Source of the DNA: Pedobacter schmidteae
GTDB lineage: Bacteria; Bacteroidota; Bacteroidia; Sphingobacteriales; Sphingobacteriaceae
Assembly: GCA_945906015.1 (NCBI GenBank)
Contig: CAMDQV010000034.1
Location: forward strand, 1 to 12,313
Length of the DNA stretch: 12,313 bases
Direction: 5' to 3'
This document shows positions 1 to 6,868 of the stretch, one piece after another. The translations under genes were made by a program, and so were the position numbers. The notes below the pieces were generated by a model that had not been told where the DNA came from, searched no databases, and was given only the letters and a program-made list of their open reading frames with translations. How positions within the stretch are numbered: position 1 is the first letter of the stretch; every line of letters starts with the position of its first letter.

Positions 1-1
1 T

Positions 2-1252
2 CCCGAAAAACTGGTTCGGATGCCTGATCTTACTGGATTTGAAAAAACAGAAGTAATCATTCCAACAGCTTCACGCACGGTTTATGATCAGGCCATCAGA
101 AGCACAGGAGCTAAAATTATAATGGTTGATAGCGAAGATGATCTCAGAAAGAAAATTGGTCCTCAAACTGCGATGATCTATATTGATGCAGAGAAAGAAT
201 CCTTTTTACCCCTAGAAATCATTTCCAAAATTGCAAAACCTTTAAATGTTCCGATTTTTGTGGATGCCGCAGCGCATATACTTACATTTCCAAATGTGCA
301 TTTGACAAGAGGTGCAGACGTGGTTGCATTTAGTGGAGGAAAGGGTCTTAAGGCGCCTGGCAGTTGCGGACTTTTATTAGGAAGAAAAGATTTGCTAATG
401 TCTACATGGCAGGCAGCAGCTCCTCATCATGGTCCAGGGCGTGATAATAAAGTAGCTCGTGAAGAGCATATCGGTATGCTTGCAGCAGTTGAAACTTGGG
501 TCCAAATGGATCATAAAAATGAAATGCAAAACTGGGTAAACTGGCTGGAGTACATTGGTAAGCAGGCTGCAACAGTAAAAGGGGTTAGTTTCCGTATCAG
601 AATGCCTGATCCTAAATTAATTCATCATGTTACTCCTTATTTATTTATTACCTGGAATCCCGATGAGCTTCATGTTACAGGCCAGGAGGTATCCGAAGAA
701 TTAGGTAATACCTTTCCGAGGGTGGGGGTTGCAATATATAAAGATGAACCCGGCTTGACTGGCATCAGTTTGGTTGGATACATGATGGTTCCTGGAGATT
801 ACAAATTAGCCGCTTCTAGAATCAGGGATGTCATTGCAAGGAAAAGAAGTCAGAAACCAATTGTAACAATGAAAGCCCCATCCGTAAATATGCTGGGACG
901 CTGGGATCTTGAAGTGCAGTATTATAATAGCCTGGATAAGCAACATTTATTTATTGACCAGCAGGAAGGGAATTATTTCTCAGGAGTGCATAAATCTGAT
1001 TTTTCGGAGCGTGAAATAAATGGGACAATTGAAGGAAACCAGATAAAGATGCAAAGTGCTTGGGTAATTCCGGGTGATAGGATTCAAACCACATTCAAGG
1101 GTATAGTTAATGCAGAAACAGTTACCGGAGATATTGATATGCATGAATTTCTTTCTGCTAAATTCAGTGCCAAAAGAGCTAAATCTGAAATTGTCAAAAA
1201 GCCTGTAATTTATCCAAATGGAAGACCACAGGGAGGAAATTTTTTAATTTAG
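2..1252 (+). CDS. SelA-like PLP-dependent enzyme, 5'-truncated by window edge, with C-terminal beta-rich domain
   Basis: This is the 3' part of a fold-type I PLP enzyme of the SelA/DgaE-like group. The frame is open to the window edge. The first Met (base 20) is not the start: residues just after it (RMPDLTG, then KTEVII) align with the interior of the paralogue at 11226 near its residue 130 (QIPFLEGTG, KSEVIL), so roughly 130 N-terminal residues are missing. Counting from that Met, VDAAA (Asp82) fits the Asp that binds the pyridine nitrogen, and SGGK (Lys108, codon 341-343) fits the Schiff-base lysine. The PLP core ends near residue 280. Residues about 290-387 form a separate Gly-rich, beta-strand-like domain (GRWDLEVQ, GTIEGNQIKM, SAKFSAKR), then a basic tail. 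Family members catalyse ammonia elimination or other PLP chemistry on small amino acids, but the substrate here is unknown. True selenocysteine synthase is unlikely. Any export signal lies outside the window. Confidence 0.85.
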   Translation, partial: PEKLVRMPDLTGFEKTEVIIPTASRTVYDQAIRSTGAKIIMVDSEDDLRKKIGPQTAMIYIDAEKESFLPLEIISKIAKPLNVPIFVDAAAHILTFPNVHLTRGADVVAFSGGKGLKAPGSCGLLLGRKDLLMSTWQAAAPHHGPGRDNKVAREEHIGMLAAVETWVQMDHKNEMQNWVNWLEYIGKQAATVKGVSFRIRMPDPKLIHHVTPYLFITWNPDELHVTGQEVSEELGNTFPRVGVAIYKDEPGLTGISLVGYMMVPGDYKLAASRIRDVIARKRSQKPIVTMKAPSVNMLGRWDLEVQYYNSLDKQHLFIDQQEGNYFSGVHKSDFSEREINGTIEGNQIKMQSAWVIPGDRIQTTFKGIVNAETVTGDIDMHEFLSAKFSAKRAKSEIVKKPVIYPNGRPQGGNFLI

Positions 1253-1308
1253 ATTCTTTCAATGGTATTGAGTTGCACAAATTCAGATCTTTCTTAGATA
1301 TTATTTTT

Positions 1309-1336
1309 TGTTTTTCAAAAACAGCATGATGTTTTT
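1309..1336 (+). terminator. Candidate A/T-rich terminator after the PLP-enzyme gene
   Basis: AAAAACA (1317-1323) and TGTTTTT (1330-1336) form a perfect 7-bp stem with a 6-nt loop ending in a T run. An upstream copy of TGTTTTT (1309-1315) could instead pair with the same AAAAACA block through a 1-nt to 3-nt loop, so the two folds compete. The stem is weak in G+C and the assignment rests on position and shape only. Confidence 0.35.
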
Positions 1337-1348
1337 ATTAATATAATG

Positions 1349-1382
1349 TTGTTTAATTAATACTTTATTAATACTATATTAG
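1349..1382 (+). promoter_or_regulatory. AT-rich upstream region of the sigma-factor gene with 11-bp phased repeats
   Basis: ATTAATACT occurs at 1356-1364 and again at 1367-1375, and a third ATTA begins at 1378, giving a spacing of 11 bp, about one helical turn. TTG at 1349-1351 and TATATTAG at 1375-1382 (one mismatch to the Bacteroidota -7 element TAnnTTTG) could be a promoter, but the 23-bp gap is long. The region lies directly before the ECF sigma-factor gene and is the likeliest site for its promoter and any operator. Confidence 0.3.
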
Positions 1383-1403
1383 TGTTTAATAAAAAACAAT
1401 ATC

Positions 1404-1955
1404 TTGAATTACAATTCTTCATCTGATAAAGAATTATTGGAATATCTGAAAAACGACAGCCAGGGAGCGTTTACAGAGATCTATAATAGATATTGGAAAC
1501 AGTTACTTTCTGTTGCATATATTTTTTGCAAGGATAAATCTGTTTCACAGGATATTGTTCAGGAGATCTTTGCCAAATTATGGAGCAGACGAGCTGAACT
1601 GGATATCGAATACCTAAATACTTATCTTGCCTCCGCTGTCAGATTTTCAGTATTTAAACTTATTTATAAGCAGAAAAGAAGGCTAGAAATTGAATCTCAG
1701 AATTCCGAACTTGAATTATCTACACACACAGAAGAACAGATTGATGCCCGGTTTATTCAGGAGTATATCAATAAAGTAGTTGAACAACTGCCAGAAAAAT
1801 GCAGAATAGTGTTTAAACACAGTCGTAGCTGTGGCCTTTCTACTACTGAAATTGCAATTGAGCTTGGTATTTCCAAAAAAACAGTAGAAGGGTACCTTAC
1901 TAAAGGATTAAAAACCATTCGGTTAAACCTTAGGAATGCAATGAACCTTTTCTAG
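1404..1955 (+). CDS. FecI-type ECF RNA polymerase sigma factor (Bacteroidota sigma-70 subfamily), TTG start
   Basis: This cytoplasmic alternative sigma factor has 183 residues, normal for the family. Region 2 spans about residues 22-90, with the -10 binding helix around DIVQEIFAKLW (50-60). Region 4 spans about 122-175, opening with QLPEKCRIVF and followed by the helix-turn-helix TTEIAIELGISKKTVEGYL that contacts the -35 element. The linker between them is short, as in ECF factors. A stop codon at 1380-1382 and the absence of any in-frame ATG in the N-terminal region leave TTG at 1404 as the best start; the resulting N-terminus (MNYNSSSDKELLEYL) looks complete. The anti-sigma gene follows after 90 bp. 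It should direct polymerase to the susCD promoter once released by that anti-sigma factor; the target promoter is not identified here. Confidence 0.9.
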   Translation: MNYNSSSDKELLEYLKNDSQGAFTEIYNRYWKQLLSVAYIFCKDKSVSQDIVQEIFAKLWSRRAELDIEYLNTYLASAVRFSVFKLIYKQKRRLEIESQNSELELSTHTEEQIDARFIQEYINKVVEQLPEKCRIVFKHSRSCGLSTTEIAIELGISKKTVEGYLTKGLKTIRLNLRNAMNLF

Positions 1956-1972
1956 GTTAAATTAATTATCTC

Positions 1973-1991
1973 AACAATTTTATTGTTTTTT
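1973..1991 (+). terminator. Small AT hairpin between sigma and anti-sigma genes, possible attenuator
   Basis: AACAAT (1973-1978) and ATTGTT (1982-1987) form a perfect 6-bp stem with a 3-nt loop, and the T run continues to 1991. Low G+C makes it a weak terminator at best. It could lower anti-sigma expression relative to the sigma factor, but may be chance in AT-rich DNA. Confidence 0.25.
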
Positions 1992-2045
1992 ATAAGGGTA
2001 CTGGGCAACTTATGGCACTATATAGTATATACGCTAGAAGCTATA

Positions 2046-3230
2046 ATGAATATACGACAAGTAGAAATCCGTAAACTAGTTGAAAAGTACCTGCATGACA
2101 CCGCTACTAAGGAAGAAACTGAAAAGCTATTTCTATGGTATCGATCTGAAATGAATGCAGATTCAAAGTGGGATTTAGATGCTTTTGAGGATGAAGAGGA
2201 CCTGAAATTATTTATTTTATCTAAAATAGATGCTCCTGATTTAATTGAAAAACAAGCACCAGTATATCGTAAATTTTATTATTTGGCCGCAGCGGCCAGT
2301 CTTGCTATTTTTATGGCAATTGGTTTGTATTTCTATACTAACAATGATCAGACGTATGCCGCTCCTGCTTCTGTAAAAAAAGCTGTCAAGCAAAAGGCAA
2401 TTGATATTCAGCCTGGTACAAATAAAGCGATTCTTACACTTTCAAATGGAAAGAAAATCATCCTTGACGATTCGCAAAACGAAGTTGTGATTAACGATGG
2501 TGGAATTAAAGTTCATAAAAATGCAAAAGGCATAATCGAGTATACGCTCAATAGACTAGGAAAGGAGCATTCATTAACTGGTAAAAGTGAAGTTCAAACA
2601 GGATATAACACCATTCAGACCCCTATTGGTGGTAAATTTCAATTAACTCTTGCAGATGGCAGTAAAGTATGGCTGAATTCTGCATCTTCTTTACGTTTTC
2701 CAGTTTATTTTTCTGGAGACAATCGAGCGGTTGAGTTGAAGGGAGAAGCATACTTTGAGGTTGCAAAGAGCCAAAATAAAAAGTTTACGGTTCGCTCAGG
2801 TAATCAGACTGTTGAGGTGCTAGGTACTCATTTTAATATCAATGCTTATTCTGATGAGCCGGTTATAACCACTACGCTGATTGAAGGAGCTATTAGGGTA
2901 GTTGAACTAAATACTCATAAATTTCAAATACTTAAACCTGGTGAGCAATCAAAGGTTGACAATGGTATTCATATACAAAAAAAAGATACTCAAGCTGATA
3001 TAGCTTGGAAAGATGGTTATTTCTATTTTGAAAATTCAAGTATCGAAACAGTAATGCGACAGTTGGGAAGGTGGTATGGCATAACCGCCAGATATGAGTC
3101 TAATTTGCCGCAACATCATTTTGAAGGTGCCATATCTACAAATCTGACACTATTAGAAGTGTTGGAAATACTTCAAAAAAGTAATATCCACTTTAGTCTT
3201 GAAGGGAAGGAGGTGGTTGTTATGCCTTAA
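2046..3230 (+). CDS. FecR-type anti-sigma factor with DUF4974 domain
   Basis: This 394-residue inner-membrane regulator relays ligand signals from the outer-membrane transporter to the ECF sigma factor encoded just upstream. From the ATG at 2046 (MNIRQVEIRKLVEKYL), residues 1-70 form the cytoplasmic, helical, sigma-binding part. Residues about 77-98 form one membrane segment rich in Ala, Phe and Ile. A FecR domain follows at about 190-285 (NTIQTPIGGKFQLTLADGSK, then LKGEAYFEVA and LGTHFNINAY). A C-terminal DUF4974/STN-like domain lies at about 325-392 (FYFENSSIETVMRQLGRWYG). The frame also extends upstream to a TTG at 1983, but those 21 residues do not resemble FecR N-termini and overlap the small hairpin, so I prefer the ATG. 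The DUF4974 domain is expected to face the periplasm and meet the STN domain of the SusC protein encoded next. The topology is inferred from the family. Confidence 0.93.
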   Translation: MNIRQVEIRKLVEKYLHDTATKEETEKLFLWYRSEMNADSKWDLDAFEDEEDLKLFILSKIDAPDLIEKQAPVYRKFYYLAAAASLAIFMAIGLYFYTNNDQTYAAPASVKKAVKQKAIDIQPGTNKAILTLSNGKKIILDDSQNEVVINDGGIKVHKNAKGIIEYTLNRLGKEHSLTGKSEVQTGYNTIQTPIGGKFQLTLADGSKVWLNSASSLRFPVYFSGDNRAVELKGEAYFEVAKSQNKKFTVRSGNQTVEVLGTHFNINAYSDEPVITTTLIEGAIRVVELNTHKFQILKPGEQSKVDNGIHIQKKDTQADIAWKDGYFYFENSSIETVMRQLGRWYGITARYESNLPQHHFEGAISTNLTLLEVLEILQKSNIHFSLEGKEVVVMP

Positions 3231-3241
3231 ACTTGAAAAGT

Positions 3242-3298
3242 AGAAGGCAGAAAAAAACCAGAAGCGTTGACGCGCTCCTGGCCAAAGTCTGGTCTTCT
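3242..3298 (+). promoter_or_regulatory. Structured intergenic element between the fecR-type gene and susC
   Basis: An A7 tract (3251-3257) precedes arm CCAGAAGCG (3258-3266), which pairs with CGCTCCTGG (3273-3281) with one A-C mismatch and a 6-nt loop. As an alternative, ACCAGA (3257-3262) pairs with TCTGGT (3288-3293) and AGAAG (3242-3246) with CTTCT (3294-3298), forming a longer outer fold that shares the CCAGA strand. The element is more G+C-rich than its surroundings. No U run follows directly, so it does not look like a plain terminator. A role as a leader RNA, processing site or mRNA stabiliser for susCD is possible. Confidence 0.5.
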
Positions 3299-3346
3299 AA
3301 TAAAAAATATTGAGTTAGATTATTGATCACCAAACAAATCAAATTT

Positions 3347-6300
3347 ATGAATTTATTTACTAAAACAGAAGGCTGTTTAGGTCATGTCACAAGTATTGAC
3401 CTAAAGCCGACAATTCCTGGTGAAAATCGATACGTTAAGTATTGTAAAAGCCAGTTGATTTCATCAAATTCAATTTTTCTTGTCATGAAGCTGACATTCA
3501 TTCTTCTTTTTGCCTTAATCTTTAATGTTCAGGCAGAGGGTTATTCTCAAAAAGTTACTTACAGTGGCGAAAATGTTGCGATTCAGAAAGTGTTTTCCTC
3601 AATTAAGAAACAAACAGGTTATGGATTCTTCTTTCAAAAAGAATTAATCAGTTTAGCAAAGCCCGTAACTATTAATGCTGTAAATGAAGATCTTTCAGAG
3701 GTTTTGATTGCTTTATTTAAAAATCAGCCTTTAGAATTCAGTATTCAGAATAAAACAATTCTGGTATTAAAAAAGACTGTTCCCATTATGATTCCTGAAA
3801 GCAATCTGGTTAATATCTCAGAATTGCTAGAAGTGAAAGACATTATAGTCAAAGGTCAGGTTTCTGATGCTAGTGGCGAAACATTGCCAGGGGTAAGTAT
3901 AAAACTAAAGGGTACTAATATTGGTGCCACCACTGATGTTGATGGACGATTTACCATCAATGTTTCTGATAAAAATAGCATACTTGTCTTTACTTACATT
4001 GGCTATGTTACTCAGGAGCAAACCGTGAATGATCGCACTACCCTGAATGTAAAAATGGAAGCTGCTAATACTGCTTTAACCGAAGTAGTAGTTACAGCAT
4101 TTGGACTTTCTAGACAGAAAAAAGCATTAGCTTATTCTGTAACCGAAGTAAAGGGTGAGGAGTTCACAACATCTCGTGAAAATAATATCGCAAATGCTTT
4201 TTCAGGCAAAGTAGCGGGGGTTAACGTAACTGGTATGGCTTCTGGCCCTGGTGGTTCTAGCCGTGTTATTATTAGGGGAAACGGTTCGCTTAGTGGAAAT
4301 AATCAACCATTATATGTAGTGAACGGTATGCCAATAAGTAATATTGCCCGTGCGCAGGCACAAGGAGAGGGTGCAACTATATTAGATCGTGGAGATGGTA
4401 TTTCATCAATCAATCCAGATGATATTGAATCAGTCAATATTTTAAAGGGTGGACCAGCTGCAGCTCTTTATGGAAGTCGGGCATCAAACGGTGTCATATT
4501 AATTACCACTAAAAAGGGTGCAGTTCAAAAAGGTATAGGTGTTGAAGTTGGTAGTAATTTCACAGTTGGATCTCCATCAATGTTCCCAGATCTTCAATAT
4601 ATCTACGGACAAGGTTTAGATGGAATAAAACCAATAACTCAAGCACAATCAATCAGTTCTGGTCGATTGTCATTTGGTGCCAAAATAGATGATGTAACAG
4701 GTGGCTATGTTCAATTTGATGGCGTTGCCAGACCCTATAGTGCGGTTAGCGTAAAACAAAACTGGCAAAATTTTTACAGGCCAAGCACCAATCTTACCAA
4801 TAACATAGCATTCTCAGGAGGAAGCTCAAATGCACTTGTTTATCGTTTGGGTATATCTGATCTAAGAGCAAATGCTTTAGAGCCTGGATCAAGTTATAAT
4901 AGACAGTCGGCTAACCTAGATGTACGCTCTGAACTTGGTAAAAAAATTATCATTGAAACTACATTCCATTATAATTCTGATCAGGGTACTAACAGACCAG
5001 GTAATGGCTATGCAGATAATACCACCTCATGGGCTACTAATTTACTTGCCAATACGGTTGATATTAGAAATCTGTCTCCTGGCTATGATGCTAATTTTAA
5101 TGAGGTACAGTGGCAACAGGTTCCCGAAGCTCAAAATCCATATTTCGTAATCAACCGAATGGGGAATACGGATAAAAAGAATCGTTTCATGGGACAGGCA
5201 AGTATTCAGTATAATATTCTGAAAAACCTCTTTGTAAAATTTAACGGTATGAGAGATATAGATCGTTTTGAATCAATGGATTATATGCCTTGGGGTACTG
5301 CTAAAAGACCTAAAGGACTATTCAACTCAGGAACATCGTTCAATACAAAAACCACTGCTCAATTATTGGTTAATTACAATGCCACATTCCTGAAGAATTT
5401 TCAGGTAACCACAATGGCTGGTGCTGACATTGATAGAAATGTATTCAACTCTACTTATAATGGAGGAACGGAGTTCATTGTTCCTAACTTTATAAGTTAT
5501 TCAAACTTATCACTGCAATCAGCGAATATAGGTTATAATTCATTTGGCCAGAACTCTCTTTTTGGATCTGCAGATTTGAGCTATAAAGGTATATTTTATA
5601 TAAATGCCACCGCAAGACAAGATTGGTTCTCTACACTAAACCCAGGTAATAATTCGGTTTTGTATCCTTCGGTTGGAGCTAGTATAATTCTGTCGGATGC
5701 TATTAAATTACCATCCTTGATAAGCTTTGCTAAACTTAGAGCTTCTTATGCTCAGGTGGGTGGTTCAACAGTGAGCCCTTACCAGATTAATCAGAGCTAC
5801 AACTTTCAACAAGGCGGACATCTTGGTCAGCCAGTTCAAACTACTTCTTCAGCATTATCTAATCCTGATTTAAGACCATTGACATCAACAACTTATGAGG
5901 GTGGTGTCGATATTCAATTTCTTAAAAATCGCTTAGGTCTAGATTTTACATACTATAACCGTAAAACAACGGATGATATTTATAGTACTGCTATTGCTTC
6001 TTCATCTGGATACACCTCTGCCTTATTAAATGTAGGTGAATTGAGTAATAAAGGAATAGAGATTTTATTAACCGGACAACCCATTAAATCCACTAAGTTC
6101 AATTGGGATGTGAGTGCTAATTATGCGTATAATAAAAGTACGATTGAAAAACTTTCATCTGGCTTGACTTCAATTGCAGGTGTAGAAATAGGAAGGCCGT
6201 TCAATACTGTTCGTGGCAGAACTTATTTAGATAATGCCAGCGGACAACGTGTTTTCAATAAATTAAGTGGATATGAGGTTCAAGGTCCAGAAATTGAATA

Positions 6301-6844
6301 TGGTTCGGGTGTTCCTCCACATACCATGGGATTAACCAATAATTTCAGGTATAAGAATTTTGCATTCAATTTCTTGATCGATGCAAAATTTGGGAATATT
6401 GTACAATCTGGACTTAGCAGGTATCTCTATCGTTTTGGATTATCTAAAAATACACTTCCAGGAAGAGGGCCAGAGGGCTTAACTCTTTCAGGTGTTGATC
6501 AGGCAGGTTTACCATATACTAAAACATGGAAAGTAGAGGAAGTTGATACGTATTATAATAACCAGGCCTCTATTAGTCCTTTAACTACATCTGTATTTGA
6601 TGGCGACTTTATTAAGTTAAGAAGCGTGGTCTTGAGTTATAATCTGCCGGTTAAGAAACTAAAGTTTGTTAATCTTCAATCAGCTAATTTTTCATTGGTG
6701 TCTCGTAATTTGGCTATCATTTACAAGAAAATTACTGACTTTGACCCAGAATCTGCTTACACTATTGGTAATAATCAGGGTGGATCCTCTAACACAATTC
6801 CTAGGACTCGTGATATTGGCTTTAATTTAGTTGTGAAATTTTAA
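3347..6844 (+). CDS. SusC/RagA-family TonB-dependent outer-membrane transporter with N-terminal STN domain
   Basis: This TonB-linked beta-barrel, 1165 residues from the ATG at 3347, imports ligand captured by the SusD partner. A hydrophobic export segment begins at residue 47 (MKLTFILLFALIFNVQAEG). Then come an STN domain (about 69-143), a carboxypeptidase-D regulatory-like domain (about 168-240, containing TLPGVSIKLKGTNIGATTDV), and a plug with the SusC signature DIESVNILKGGPAAALYGSR from about 359. The barrel ends in a terminal Phe (VVKF), as outer-membrane barrels do. The STN domain marks it as a transducer acting through the FecR-type protein. The start is uncertain: TTG at 3323, ATG at 3347 or ATG at 3485 (directly at the hydrophobic segment). 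I chose 3347 because such transporters in this family often carry in-frame pre-sequences of this kind. The substrate cannot be read from sequence. Confidence 0.95.
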   Translation: MNLFTKTEGCLGHVTSIDLKPTIPGENRYVKYCKSQLISSNSIFLVMKLTFILLFALIFNVQAEGYSQKVTYSGENVAIQKVFSSIKKQTGYGFFFQKELISLAKPVTINAVNEDLSEVLIALFKNQPLEFSIQNKTILVLKKTVPIMIPESNLVNISELLEVKDIIVKGQVSDASGETLPGVSIKLKGTNIGATTDVDGRFTINVSDKNSILVFTYIGYVTQEQTVNDRTTLNVKMEAANTALTEVVVTAFGLSRQKKALAYSVTEVKGEEFTTSRENNIANAFSGKVAGVNVTGMASGPGGSSRVIIRGNGSLSGNNQPLYVVNGMPISNIARAQAQGEGATILDRGDGISSINPDDIESVNILKGGPAAALYGSRASNGVILITTKKGAVQKGIGVEVGSNFTVGSPSMFPDLQYIYGQGLDGIKPITQAQSISSGRLSFGAKIDDVTGGYVQFDGVARPYSAVSVKQNWQNFYRPSTNLTNNIAFSGGSSNALVYRLGISDLRANALEPGSSYNRQSANLDVRSELGKKIIIETTFHYNSDQGTNRPGNGYADNTTSWATNLLANTVDIRNLSPGYDANFNEVQWQQVPEAQNPYFVINRMGNTDKKNRFMGQASIQYNILKNLFVKFNGMRDIDRFESMDYMPWGTAKRPKGLFNSGTSFNTKTTAQLLVNYNATFLKNFQVTTMAGADIDRNVFNSTYNGGTEFIVPNFISYSNLSLQSANIGYNSFGQNSLFGSADLSYKGIFYINATARQDWFSTLNPGNNSVLYPSVGASIILSDAIKLPSLISFAKLRASYAQVGGSTVSPYQINQSYNFQQGGHLGQPVQTTSSALSNPDLRPLTSTTYEGGVDIQFLKNRLGLDFTYYNRKTTDDIYSTAIASSSGYTSALLNVGELSNKGIEILLTGQPIKSTKFNWDVSANYAYNKSTIEKLSSGLTSIAGVEIGRPFNTVRGRTYLDNASGQRVFNKLSGYEVQGPEIEYGSGVPPHTMGLTNNFRYKNFAFNFLIDAKFGNIVQSGLSRYLYRFGLSKNTLPGRGPEGLTLSGVDQAGLPYTKTWKVEEVDTYYNNQASISPLTTSVFDGDFIKLRSVVLSYNLPVKKLKFVNLQSANFSLVSRNLAIIYKKITDFDPESAYTIGNNQGGSSNTIPRTRDIGFNLVVKF
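3371..3408 (+). repeat. Inverted repeat at the 5' end of susC
   Basis: TTTAGGTCA (3376-3384) and TGACCTAAA (3397-3405) are perfect 9-bp complements around a 12-nt loop. GGC (3371-3373) and GCC (3406-3408) extend the stem if TG is bulged. It lies between the candidate starts at 3347 and 3485. It is therefore either in the first codons of susC or in a long untranslated leader where it could act in translation or as a protein-binding palindrome. Confidence 0.5.
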
Positions 6845-6868
6845 TTCTCATTACCTAAAATTTTGAAT

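Noticed and set aside
20..22. ATG at 20 as the true start of the left PLP gene
   Set aside because: The frame is open upstream to the window edge, and the residues around this Met align with the interior of the paralogue at 11226 (near its residue 130), so it is an internal Met.
2017..2026. Perfect palindrome ACTATATAGT upstream of the anti-sigma gene
   Set aside because: A 10-bp AT-rich palindrome is likely by chance in such DNA and has no partner site in the window.
4920..5150. Short + strand frame inside susC
   Set aside because: It lies in another frame of a continuous SusC barrel and is low-complexity Ile/Leu-rich, so it is a shadow.
1404..6844. Iron-citrate (Fec) uptake system
   Set aside because: The FecI/FecR likeness is only to the signalling module. 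The transporter is SusC-type with a SusD partner, not a siderophore receptor.
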